Below, piece after piece: positions 9,039-16,829 of a DNA stretch of 62,739 nt. Origin of the DNA: an uncultured Desulfobulbaceae bacterium. Lineage in GTDB: Bacteria; Desulfobacterota; Desulfobulbia; Desulfobulbales; Desulfocapsaceae. Below the pieces are notes generated by a model that saw only the letters and a program-made list of their open reading frames with translations, did not search any database and was not told the origin of the DNA. Position 1 is the stretch's first letter. The number at the start of each line of letters is the position of its first letter. The stretch spans positions 1 through 62,739 of the forward strand of contig CAISPV010000005.1 in assembly GCA_903887485.1 (NCBI GenBank). Reading direction: 5' to 3'. The position numbers and the translations under genes are program-made.

Positions 9039-10262
9039 ATGCATACAACGTTTGCAGGAAAACGAATTGTGGTGGGGGTGACCGGCAGTATTGCCGCCTT
9101 CAAGGTCGCGGGCTGGGTGAGTTCGCTTGCCAAGGAAGAGGCGCGGGTGGCGGTAATGATGACCGACTCGGCCTGCCGCTTTGTCGCCCCCCTGACCTTT
9201 GCCGCCCTTTCCGGTGAGCGGGTGCATACCGGGCTCTTTGATCAGGAAGGCGATGAGGCCATTGCCCATATCCAGCTGGCGCGGGAGGCGGATCTGGTGG
9301 TCATTGCCCCGGCCACGGCCCAGACCATTGCCCGTCTGGCCCATGGCCTGGCCGATGATCTGCTGACCTGCACGGTCCTGGCCACCAGGGCGAAGGTTCT
9401 GGTCTGTCCGGCCATGAACAGCCAGATGTACAGCCATCCTGCCGTTCAGGAGAATATTGAAAGGCTGAAGGGGTATGGGTATCAGGTTCTGGCCCCTGAG
9501 TGCGGCCGTATGGCCTGCAAGGAGGAAGGGCCAGGCCGTCTGCCGGAATGGGAGCTGGCGCGGGAGGTCATGCTTCAGATTCTGGCAGAGCCTGATCTCT
9601 CGGGCGAGAAAATCCTGATTACCGCCGGGCCCACCCGGGAACCGCTGGATCCGGCCCGCTTCCTCAGTAACCGTTCGTCAGGGAAGATGGGGTATGCTCT
9701 GGCCCGAACTGCCAGGAGGCGGGGGGCGGAGGTGACCCTGATCTCCGGGCCGACCGCACTTTCCTGCCCGCCTGGCGTGTCCTGTGTGCGGGTGGAAACG
9801 GCGCGGGAGATGCGGGAGGCGGTGCTGGCCCATTGTCAGCAGGCCTCAGTGATTGTCAAGGCGGCGGCGGTGAGTGATTTCCGGCCTGCCACGCACTTTG
9901 CCAAGAAGGTGAAAAAAGAACAGGCGGAGCTGCAACTGCCTCTGGAACAGACCACTGATATCCTCAAAGAACTGGGAAAACTCAAGAAGAAGGACGGATT
10001 TCTGCTCGTTGGTTTTGCGGCGGAGAGCCATAATCATACGGCGGAGGGAGCAAAGAAACTCAAGAACAAAAATCTGGACCTGATCGCCATTAATGATATC
10101 GGTTCCGTGAACACTGGATTTGAAGCGGATACCAATCAGGTGACCTTGCTGGATAAAGATGGTTCCAGCATGTTACCTTTGGTCAGCAAGGAGCAGACGG
10201 CAGATCTGGTCTGGGATCATGTGGTGCAGATGCTGGAAAAAAGGAACCGGAAGCAGGATTGA
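9039..10262 (+). CDS. coaBC: Bifunctional phosphopantothenoylcysteine decarboxylase / phosphopantothenate-cysteine ligase (CoaBC)
   Basis: 407-residue enzyme that joins cysteine to 4'-phosphopantothenate and decarboxylates the product, two steps of coenzyme A synthesis. The N-terminal flavin-dependent CoaC domain (about 1-185) has GVTGSIAAFKVAG, an FMN-binding core and PAMNSQMY, ending with CGRMACKEEGPGRL, which carries the active-site cysteine. The CoaB domain follows with ITAGPTREPLDPARFLSNRS, SSGKMGYALA and AAVSDF. The start at 9039 has a GAGGAG ribosome binding site. It converges with the regulator gene, leaving seven bases between stops. Confidence 0.95.
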   Translation: MHTTFAGKRIVVGVTGSIAAFKVAGWVSSLAKEEARVAVMMTDSACRFVAPLTFAALSGERVHTGLFDQEGDEAIAHIQLAREADLVVIAPATAQTIARLAHGLADDLLTCTVLATRAKVLVCPAMNSQMYSHPAVQENIERLKGYGYQVLAPECGRMACKEEGPGRLPEWELAREVMLQILAEPDLSGEKILITAGPTREPLDPARFLSNRSSGKMGYALARTARRRGAEVTLISGPTALSCPPGVSCVRVETAREMREAVLAHCQQASVIVKAAAVSDFRPATHFAKKVKKEQAELQLPLEQTTDILKELGKLKKKDGFLLVGFAAESHNHTAEGAKKLKNKNLDLIAINDIGSVNTGFEADTNQVTLLDKDGSSMLPLVSKEQTADLVWDHVVQMLEKRNRKQD

Positions 10263-10269
10263 TTATTGA

Positions 10270-11814
10270 CTACAGATTCTTAATGTTCTTTTTTAAAGTA
10301 TTGATGGCGATACCAAGCTTTGTAGCAATTAAGGCATTAGATGCTCCCTTATCATTCAGGCATTTATAAACGTGATTAATGTATCTACCTCTTACATCGT
10401 CAGGTTTCTCAAATTTTACAACTGTACTTTTCAAATTCTCAATAGCCACATCAGAAAAAAGTGACCTGAATATTACATCAACATAATATTCTTGAGACTT
10501 CTGATTTTGTTGAGGCCTCAAAATATTTTTCTGTATTTTTTCTTCTATTTCGTATTCACCCAAAACAATATCTTCATCTTTGCCGAGCGTTAACCTCCTC
10601 CTTACATAATTTACCAACTCCCTAATGTTGCCTGGCCAGTGATAACCTGTCATCTCATTTAATCGTTCTGCGAAATAATGGATTGTTTCATCTCGTTTCA
10701 GCTGGTCTTTTCCCATCTTGTAGGCCAAGTGATCAATGAGTACAGGCAAATCATCAGTGATATCTCTAAGGCTGGGAATGGTAAGAACTTTGCCGGCTAA
10801 TCGATAATAGAGATCTTTACGGAACTCCTTCGATGTCATTTTCTCACACAACAATTCATGCTGGCCACCAGCAATAATCTTCACATCTGATTCCTTGGTC
10901 TCATCACTGCCCATCGGAGTGTATGCACCGTTTTCCAAAAAACGCAGGAGCATAGCTTGTGCCCGCGGGGCCATATCGGGTAGTTCGTCAAGAAACAGTG
11001 TTCCTCCATTTAATTTAGCAATCAGCCCTTTTCTGTCTATTGCATCGGTATAGGCTCCTTTTACATGGCCGAATAACTCTGATATCAAATATTCCTCTTG
11101 TAAACCCGCACAGTTTATTGTGCCGAAGTTTTTGGTACACCGACACGGATCAAGGCTATGGAGGAAAAACGCCGTTGCCTCCTTGCCGGTTCCTGTTTCT
11201 CCCAAAAGTAGAACATTATTCAAACCCGCCTTTGCCACCCTGTGAATGTCTCTTTTCAGCCTTTTCATCTCAGTAGATTTACCTTCAATAGCCGGGAAAC
11301 TCAATTTTGCAAAGGTGTCTACTTGGTGCTTTTCTTCTGCGGGGACAGTGTTTGGAGTATTAGCCAGCCCTACAATTGTTTTTTTGAGTTCTTCTCGATT
11401 AATTTCACCATATTCATCTCCAAGAAAAGCCAGGGTGATTTTGTATCTGAGATATTTTTTGATTTCTTCTCTCAAGGGAACTGTGAAGCTTTTTGGAAAT
11501 AGATGCAGGAGCCTGTTCTTGCAACACAGTTGTAAGTTTTCCTCTACCTGTTGGTCAGGTTCACCGTACCAGTGGATCTGGCCACCATCCTTGACGATTG
11601 CCTGGAGATGTTTGCAAACCTCCTCATTATAGACAAAAGGCGCAAAGATCACGACTTCTGTTTTTTTGAAGGTTTGGTGAACAAGGGCAAGGGTCTCAGC
11701 CATAGACCGTTTGCCTGTTTCAATAACTCTATCAGGCATTTGTTTTTTTGTTCTGCAGATCTCTGCGGCCTGCCATACAGATTCCGGCGTTGGCCAGACA
11801 AGAAAAGTAAACAT
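10270..11814 (-). CDS. Sigma-54-type AAA+ transcriptional activator with unrecognised N-terminal sensor domain
   Basis: 514 residues in three parts. Residues 1 to about 190 form a sensor domain that I do not recognise; it lacks the phospho-acceptor pattern of a receiver. The central AAA+ domain has Walker A (GETGTGKE), Walker B (GGTLFLDEL), arginine fingers (FRKDLYYRL) and sensor II (GYHWPGNIREL). The C terminus is a Fis-like helix-turn-helix (ASNALIATKLGIAINTLKKN). The sigma-54 contact loop reads GAYTDA instead of GAFTGA, and the sensor I region reads IAGGQHEL where IAATNRDL is usual. The start at 11814 is chosen for its GGAGGG site four bases upstream. A -24/-12 promoter for the + strand operon lies about 650 bases away, which makes this gene its likely regulator. 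Confidence 0.85.
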   Translation of the reverse strand: MFTFLVWPTPESVWQAAEICRTKKQMPDRVIETGKRSMAETLALVHQTFKKTEVVIFAPFVYNEEVCKHLQAIVKDGGQIHWYGEPDQQVEENLQLCCKNRLLHLFPKSFTVPLREEIKKYLRYKITLAFLGDEYGEINREELKKTIVGLANTPNTVPAEEKHQVDTFAKLSFPAIEGKSTEMKRLKRDIHRVAKAGLNNVLLLGETGTGKEATAFFLHSLDPCRCTKNFGTINCAGLQEEYLISELFGHVKGAYTDAIDRKGLIAKLNGGTLFLDELPDMAPRAQAMLLRFLENGAYTPMGSDETKESDVKIIAGGQHELLCEKMTSKEFRKDLYYRLAGKVLTIPSLRDITDDLPVLIDHLAYKMGKDQLKRDETIHYFAERLNEMTGYHWPGNIRELVNYVRRRLTLGKDEDIVLGEYEIEEKIQKNILRPQQNQKSQEYYVDVIFRSLFSDVAIENLKSTVVKFEKPDDVRGRYINHVYKCLNDKGASNALIATKLGIAINTLKKNIKNL

Positions 11815-11862
11815 GTATCCCTCCATTTAATAAAAATCAAAACATAATTTCTTCAAAGTAAA

Positions 11863-12308
11863 CCCCCGGCTTTGCCGGGGGACAATAAAAGTTTGACGAT
11901 TCCTGCAAAATGAAGAAGCCTCCAGACTCCAAAAGGAAAGTAAGATTTTAGAAGGTCATCTCCAGTCAGACCATGTCCATATGCTGATATCAATTCCACC
12001 GAAGTACGCAGTTGCTCAGGTGGTTGGTTACATAAAGGGGAAAAGTGCAATTCATATAGCTCGCACGTACCTTGACCAAAAGAAGAATTATGGTGGGATG
12101 AGTTTTTGGGCACGAGGTTATTTTGTCTCAACTGTTGGTACTGATGAAGGTGTTGTTCGTACGTATATCCGTGAACAAGAAAAGGAAGATAGTCGAGTAG
12201 AACAACTGTCGTTATTTAAATAGGCGACCACCGAATGGTGGTCAGTAAATCTTTTTAACATACCGCTTTGAGCGGTTCATAATTTAAAGCCACCGGTTTT
12301 ACCGGTGG
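11863..12308 (+). mobile_element. Decayed, internally deleted IS200/IS605-family element
   Basis: About 450 bases hold the 3' part of a TnpA gene, flanked on the left by a hairpin (11863-11881, CCCCCGG and CCGGGGG arms) and on the right by three hairpins (12226-12243, 12263-12275 and 12290-12308). Subterminal hairpins in place of inverted terminal repeats are the hallmark of single-strand IS200/IS605 elements. The N-terminal half of the transposase is missing, so the element cannot move on its own. The exact ends were not determined. Confidence 0.7.
11942..12223 (+). pseudogene. tnpA: tnpA remnant, IS200-type Y1 transposase (C-terminal part)
   Basis: Codons before and after the ATG at 11981 read as KILEGHLQSDHVHMLISIPP and continue through KGKSA, FWARGYFVSTVG and YIREQEKEDSRVEQLSLFK, typical of IS200/IS605 TnpA. 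The HVH of the HUH metal motif is present. The N-terminal segment of about 60 residues is lost, and no start with a ribosome binding site restores it. It could still supply a fragment translated from 11981, but activity is unlikely. Confidence 0.75.
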
Positions 12309-12335
12309 ATACTTACTAGTATTGTTATCATAATG

Positions 12336-12359
12336 TGACGTTCGATGTCAAACATTGAC
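12336..12359. promoter_or_regulatory. Candidate upstream activator site for the sigma-54 activator
   Basis: A perfect inverted repeat GTCAA-ACA-TTGAC (12347-12359) is preceded by another TGAC half-site at 12336-12339. It lies about 105-125 bases upstream of the -24 element, the usual distance for enhancer sites bound by Fis-type helix-turn-helix activators. The assignment is inference from position and symmetry. Confidence 0.4.
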
Positions 12360-12460
12360 GCTATTGGCTTCGACAAATAAAGTGCCATGAGCACAAGTTC
12401 AATAGCACAAAGCGTTGAGAACTCAGGACTATAAGCCGGTGAACATGTTTTATTTGCAAC

Positions 12461-12477
12461 TTGGCATAACAATTGCT
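12461..12477 (+). promoter_or_regulatory. Sigma-54 (-24/-12) promoter candidate
   Basis: TTGGCATAACAATTGCT matches the sigma-54 consensus TGGCAC-N5-TTGCW at all but one position. The GG and GC dinucleotides (12463 and 12475) are exactly 12 apart. Transcription would begin near 12488, about 70 bases before the HAD-like gene. A sigma-54-type activator is encoded nearby on the other strand. Confidence 0.65.
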
Positions 12478-12559
12478 TTTTAATGGAGAGCGACCACATC
12501 AATGTTCGGCCAATATGTTTGTGTTCACGCCACTAAAACCTGAATAAAGGGGAAACTAT

Positions 12560-12982
12560 ATGCGAATTTGTCTTGATTTTGACGGTGTTATTCACTCGTT
12601 TACTTCTCAGTGGATAAATGAGGATGTTATTCCGGATAAACCTATTACTGGATGTCGGGAAGCTCTGGCCAGCATCAAAGCCATGGGTGCTCAGATATAT
12701 ATCCATTCAACCCGCTGCCATTGCCGGAGTGGACGTAAGGCTATTGCTCATTATATGGCCAAACATCATCTGGTTTTCGACGAAATCGTCGAGCACAAAC
12801 CTGTGGCTGATTTATACATAGATGACCGAGCCATTCTGTTTTCTGGTGATTGGCAGAAAGTCCTGATGGCTGTTGGCCTGACAAGCAAATCTTATGAAAA
12901 ATCTAATTTATTAAGCCACAGCACTGTCAAGATGCTCAATAAATTATTTGCCAACGAACTGGCTGAGAACGATGATTTTTGA
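12560..12982 (+). CDS. HAD-superfamily-like hydrolase
   Basis: 140 residues. Motif I is DFDGVIH at residues 6-12, motif II is a Ser/Thr in YIHSTRC, and a later Lys plus Asp-Asp pair (EHKPVADLYIDDRA) fits HAD motifs III and IV, which coordinate Mg2+ in phosphatases. No cap domain is evident. The start at 12560 follows AAAGGGG. It is the first gene downstream of the -24/-12 promoter. The substrate is unknown; small HAD proteins of this type also occur in phages and accessory islands. Confidence 0.65.
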   Translation: MRICLDFDGVIHSFTSQWINEDVIPDKPITGCREALASIKAMGAQIYIHSTRCHCRSGRKAIAHYMAKHHLVFDEIVEHKPVADLYIDDRAILFSGDWQKVLMAVGLTSKSYEKSNLLSHSTVKMLNKLFANELAENDDF

Positions 12983-13045
12983 AAAAAATACATACTACGC
13001 CCAAACCTCTCTCGTGTAGTTCAAGCATCAAGCCAAGGATTAATT

Positions 13046-13402
13046 ATGAATAAGAACTTTATCAGCTCGTTTTTGTGGGTAACAATTGTATTGAACACAT
13101 TCATTTTATCAGGGTGCGGTTCATCACAATCTGCCCCCGAGCAAAACATAATCGAACACGCCGCCCTGCAACTTGCGAATGCGCCAACGCCCCTATATGC
13201 AGTCACAGAATTTAGAATTACAAATCAATTCACCAAGGAGCTCAATAATGAAACAGTTTTTATTTATGAAACAGTGTTCAAAATGAAAGATACTGAAACA
13301 GGAAAAGTTGTGGGTGGTGAAGCCACACAATCACCTGACGGAATTATCAATTCTTCATTTGGTTTGGTGAAACGTGGCAATAAATGGTACCCTATGCGTT
13401 AA
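13046..13402 (+). CDS. Small predicted lipoprotein
   Basis: 118 residues. A positively charged N terminus, a hydrophobic stretch and the lipobox LSGC near residue 26 predict lipidation and export. The mature part is about 90 residues of mixed alpha/beta character with no recognised domain. It is the second gene of the + strand run, 63 bases after the HAD-like gene. Confidence 0.6.
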   Translation: MNKNFISSFLWVTIVLNTFILSGCGSSQSAPEQNIIEHAALQLANAPTPLYAVTEFRITNQFTKELNNETVFIYETVFKMKDTETGKVVGGEATQSPDGIINSSFGLVKRGNKWYPMR

Positions 13403-13517
13403 AAGGAAAGGGTTCAAAAGGAAGCTCGTTTGGTGGGCCGACATCTGAAACCTCTATCATTTATTGACGTAATTCATGACAGACAAGGTAGACAAAAAAA
13501 TTCTTAAGGAGAAAAAA

Positions 13518-14465
13518 ATGGCATTAACAGGATTGGAGCGCGAATTTATACGAAAGTACGAGCACATTGACCACGCGAAAGCTTGTGAGTATTTTAATAC
13601 CCATCTTAAAGAGATGGTAACCAAGGGTGAAATGTTTGCCGCAATAAGAGAAAACACTCTCGACTTTTACCACCTCGGTCGTCGTACAGTAAGGCGCACC
13701 AAGGATAAATACACAACAAATAAATTCTATATTGAACAAGAAGGAACTGTAGGTTCAGCCGAAACTTCATTAAGTCCTGATGAATGTTTACAGAAACATA
13801 GTACTCTACTACGGAAGTGTGAGGAAAAAGCAAAAGACTCAGGACGAGAAGCAAGGCAGATTTCCAAATTATACAAGCAATACTCCTTTCTCAGTCGGCA
13901 TTCAGATACAGACAAACCTATATTGATCGACATTGAGGTTCGCTTTGCGTCGCTTTGTGACGATGCCAAAGATGCAGCCAATGATAGAATTGACCTTGTA
14001 TTTTTTATGCCTAAAAAAAATGCCTTGATGTTTGTAGAGGTAAAAAGAAGGAAAGATTCACGTATAAGAGCAGCTAAGGACAAGAAACCTGAAGTTATGG
14101 AGCAGGTTAATCTTTATCAAAACCAGATCAAGGAGAGGAAAGAGAAGATCATAGAAGCTTATAAAAATGTTGCCAAAACGATGAATGCAATTTTTGGCTG
14201 CTCTTTTCCTGAGCCCACGGATGTAATTCCTGTTGTTCCCATTCTCGTTGTTAATGATCCAGGTGAAGATACTACAGACAAGTCACCTAAACGTAATGTG
14301 CGTGACACATGGCTGGAACCAGCATTAGCTTCTTTAGGAAATAACCAAATCTGGGAAAAAGATGGGATACGCCTCATAGATGGTCGAGAGATTTTTAACG
14401 ACCGGGGTGATAAAATGCCTGAACTGGCAAGAATTTTGGAAGAAATTTCAGAAGAAAAGCAATGA
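13518..14465 (+). CDS. Unknown protein with PD-(D/E)XK nuclease-like core
   Basis: 315 residues with no family I can name. The centre shows the restriction-nuclease-like pattern: Glu140 (ILIDIEVRF), Asp159 (DRIDLVFF), then Glu174-x-Lys176 on a strand (LMFVEVKRR) and a downstream Gln/Tyr helix (MEQVNLYQNQI). This is the spacing expected for metal-dependent DNA or RNA cleavage. The N-terminal 120 residues are charged and helical; the C terminus holds a further alpha/beta section (VIPVVPILVV). The start at 13518 has AAGGAG seven bases upstream, while the ATG at 13476 lacks one. It is followed by a beta-CASP nuclease gene 77 bases later. Function is inferred from motif spacing only. Confidence 0.6.
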   Translation: MALTGLEREFIRKYEHIDHAKACEYFNTHLKEMVTKGEMFAAIRENTLDFYHLGRRTVRRTKDKYTTNKFYIEQEGTVGSAETSLSPDECLQKHSTLLRKCEEKAKDSGREARQISKLYKQYSFLSRHSDTDKPILIDIEVRFASLCDDAKDAANDRIDLVFFMPKKNALMFVEVKRRKDSRIRAAKDKKPEVMEQVNLYQNQIKERKEKIIEAYKNVAKTMNAIFGCSFPEPTDVIPVVPILVVNDPGEDTTDKSPKRNVRDTWLEPALASLGNNQIWEKDGIRLIDGREIFNDRGDKMPELARILEEISEEKQ

Positions 14466-14542
14466 AGCTTTATGGAACCGTCACACTTAGATAAGGTTAT
14501 GCTTTTCAGCTCTAAACTTTGAAAAAATTACAGAGGTTGTTA

Positions 14543-15796
14543 ATGCAAATAACCATTCATCGTGGCACTCAAGAAATCGGCGGAACAGTCATTGAGGTGA
14601 CCACAGCCAACACCTCTATCCTGCTTGACCTCGGTCTTCCCTTAAACCCCACAAGTAGCAATCTTGACATTACTAAGCTGACACCGGACGCAGTGCTTGT
14701 TAGTCATCCCCACCAGGATCATTATGGTCTTATTGATCAACTTGATAGCCAGATTCCGGTTTACATCGGGGAAGTAGGAAAGGAATTGATTTGTGCCACC
14801 AGAACATTCCTGGGTAAGGACTTACCAAACAATAATTTTCATTATTTTCAAAAATGGAAACCATTTTCCATCGGTGATTTTACCATTACTCCCTACCTGA
14901 TGGATCATTCAGCCGTGGATGCCTATGCATTCCTGATCGAAGCTCAGGGTAAGCGCATTTTTTACAGTGGAGATTTCCGAGCTTCAGGCAATAAGGCTTT
15001 CCTGTTTGACAAATTAGTCGCAGATGCGCCGAAGAATATCGACCTGCTTCTCATGGAAGGAACCATGATGCGCCGTGACAGTAATGAGTTCCCCGACGAG
15101 GCTTCGGTCAGGAACAAGATGGAGGAGATTCTTAAAGAGCAGCAAAATATGTCATTTCTAATTTCCTCATCACAAAATATTGACCGCCTGGTTTCTGCTG
15201 CTCACGCCTGTAAAAATACAGACAAAATTTTCGTTATTGATATTTATACCGCCTGGGTGTTGGAAAAAATCAAGGTACTTTCATCGAAAACACCCACCAT
15301 GGATTGGGACCATGTAAGAATTTATGCGGATAACGGGCCAGCGAAAGTGGTGAAGGAAAATCCTGATTATTTTGGGACGTTTCAAAAGAGATTGTATAGC
15401 CACCGAATTTTAAAGGAAGAATTAAAGGCTGTTCCGGCGAAGTATCTCTATTTGAGCAAGATGTCCAAAGCAAAGATCATGAATATCTATAAAGACTTCG
15501 GAGTGATCAACCTTATTTACAGTCAATGGCTGGGATATCTGGGATACACCAATGAAGAATATTATGGCGCTGAAGATATAGCTGCCTACAAAACAGACCC
15601 TGGTGTCAATTTTATCTATGCCCATTCTTCAGGGCATGCGACCCTTGATGTGTTGAAGAAAATGGAACAGGTATTAAATCCTGCCAATTTAATACCTGTT
15701 CACACCGAGTTTCCGAATGATTATTTGAAAGAATTCAACAATGTGAAGCTACTCACTGATGGTGAAATATTTACTTTTGCAGAATTCAAAAATTAG
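14543..15796 (+). CDS. Beta-CASP metallo-beta-lactamase nuclease (RNase J-like, short form)
   Basis: 417 residues. The metal motif HPHQDH is at residues 55-60, followed by YLMDHSAVDAY (motif III His), FYSGDFR (motif IV Asp), MEGTMM (beta-CASP motif A Glu), IYAHSSGHA (motif B) and LIPVHTE (motif C). This set predicts a Zn-dependent RNA or DNA nuclease like RNase J. It is shorter than RNase J (about 550 residues) and lacks its C-terminal domain. The ATG at 14543 is chosen over TTG 14519 because AGAGG precedes it. It directly follows the PD-(D/E)XK-like gene. All catalytic positions look intact. Confidence 0.8.
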   Translation: MQITIHRGTQEIGGTVIEVTTANTSILLDLGLPLNPTSSNLDITKLTPDAVLVSHPHQDHYGLIDQLDSQIPVYIGEVGKELICATRTFLGKDLPNNNFHYFQKWKPFSIGDFTITPYLMDHSAVDAYAFLIEAQGKRIFYSGDFRASGNKAFLFDKLVADAPKNIDLLLMEGTMMRRDSNEFPDEASVRNKMEEILKEQQNMSFLISSSQNIDRLVSAAHACKNTDKIFVIDIYTAWVLEKIKVLSSKTPTMDWDHVRIYADNGPAKVVKENPDYFGTFQKRLYSHRILKEELKAVPAKYLYLSKMSKAKIMNIYKDFGVINLIYSQWLGYLGYTNEEYYGAEDIAAYKTDPGVNFIYAHSSGHATLDVLKKMEQVLNPANLIPVHTEFPNDYLKEFNNVKLLTDGEIFTFAEFKN

Positions 15797-15850
15797 AGTC
15801 GATCTGTTCAGTAAAAAAATAAAGATGTTTAAACTAAAAAGGGAGGCGAC

Positions 15851-16135
15851 ATGGCAGACTACACATTTGATGGCAAAGAATTACATGATCGAAGAGGACA
15901 CAGGGTTGGCGAGATTGATGGTAATCTCTTTCGAGATGGCCATGGGAGAAGAGTGGGTGAGATTGATGGTAATCTCTTTCGAGATGGCCACGGGAGAAGA
16001 GTGGGTGAATTTGACGGAAGGGTTATTCGCGATTCACATGGATCGAGAATATCAACCCTTGATGATGTCAAAAAAATCATTGATGGAATCGGTGGTACAT
16101 CACTGGTTGCAATGTGGCTTTTCTTCGTTCGTTAA
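15851..16135 (+). CDS. Small protein of 16-residue repeats with C-terminal hydrophobic tail
   Basis: 94 residues. Four copies of a motif like RDGHGRRVGEIDGNLF fill residues 8-70, the regular Gly-Asp turns suggesting a small beta-solenoid or YD-like fold. The last 12 residues are hydrophobic (SLVAMWLFFVR) and may touch membrane. The start at 15851 has GGGAGG upstream. It is the last gene of the + strand run after the beta-CASP gene. I do not recognise the family. Confidence 0.6.
   Translation: MADYTFDGKELHDRRGHRVGEIDGNLFRDGHGRRVGEIDGNLFRDGHGRRVGEFDGRVIRDSHGSRISTLDDVKKIIDGIGGTSLVAMWLFFVR
15902..16045 (+). repeat. Tandem 48-bp coding repeat (two near-identical units plus a diverged one)
   Basis: Units at 15902-15949 and 15950-15997 differ at only a few bases. 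The third unit, 15998-16045, keeps the frame but has diverged. The length, a multiple of three, lets the protein gain or lose units without frameshift. Confidence 0.85.
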
Positions 16136-16343
16136 AAACTTTCTTCATTGCGCTCTATAGAAAACTCACGGCAAGACATACCCACTCAAATTGACCAACA
16201 AACAAAAGGGCAGAGGCATCATAATCGATAAAATTGAAAACGTATTTTATGATATTGAAACAACAATACATGCCTTACAACTTTAACAGACAATGCACAG
16301 AATGCTTTGAGCCATAGTGTTTTCCATTAATGATCATCTTGCC

Positions 16344-16386
16344 TGTACTGCTGAGGCCTTAATGCGGTCACGCTACACTGCCTATT
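16344..16386 (+). pseudogene. Relic of a YchJ/UPF0225 (SEC-C-linked) gene
   Basis: A short stretch encodes TAEALMRSRYTAY, the highly characteristic segment near the N terminus of YchJ-family proteins. Nothing before or after it in any frame continues the family. The rest of 16136-16493 holds no other recognisable coding sequence. Confidence 0.55.
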
Positions 16387-16493
16387 GTACCCCGAGATGT
16401 CACGTAACAGAATTGCTGGCTTTTCGGCCAGTCCATGTTGAGCGACGGGGTAGTCTTGCGCCCGCTATAAGGCACGGAAATTCGAAAAAAGGA

Positions 16494-16688
16494 ATGGAAA
16501 TGAAAATGCAACGCGGTTTCACTGTAGATATATTGAAGGTTTCGCTCATTGTTGTGTGTTTTGGCGGTTGGATCGCCAACATCGTGAAGCTGATAGGTAG
16601 CAATTTTGATCCACTAACCGGCATGGTTGTGGCCCGCGTAATTGGTATCTTTATGTATCCGCTCGGTGTGGTGCTGGGTTTTTTGTGA
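16494..16688 (+). CDS. Small two-helix membrane protein
   Basis: 64 residues with two hydrophobic helices (VSLIVVCFGGWIANIVKLI and VVARVIGIFMYPLGVVLGF) joined by a short polar loop, so probably an inner-membrane hairpin. The start at 16494 has AAAAAAGGA just upstream; ATGs at 16500 and 16506 are also in frame. Function is unknown. Small membrane proteins of this look are common in gene-cassette and island settings. Confidence 0.5.
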   Translation: MEMKMQRGFTVDILKVSLIVVCFGGWIANIVKLIGSNFDPLTGMVVARVIGIFMYPLGVVLGFL

Positions 16689-16829
16689 TCACGACAGCTA
16701 ACGCCTTCTCAGCTTACATTCTCGAATTCTACATACTGACTTCAAATTCGGCACTACGAATAGCCCCCTCTCTTATCAAAGATGGTGTAATCAAATATGA
16801 ATTGCAAACAAATGACAGGCAGTAACTGT

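Noticed and set aside
10270-11814. Identification of the activator as RtcR
   Set aside because: The N-terminal domain does not match the RtcR CARF domain I know, and no rtcA or rtcB gene is nearby.
12371-12386. Minus-strand sigma-54-like sequence TGGCACTTTATTTGTC
   Set aside because: The essential GC of the -12 element is GT, and it points toward the transposase relic rather than a gene.
12299-12502. 67-codon minus-strand frame after the IS200 relic
   Set aside because: No ribosome binding site or similarity, and it overlaps the promoter region.
16689-16720. Sequence AGCTAACGCC just after the small membrane gene looks like one arm of an integron attC site
   Set aside because: No complementary GTTAGC-type arm follows before the dnaE relic, and no integrase or other attC sites are seen.
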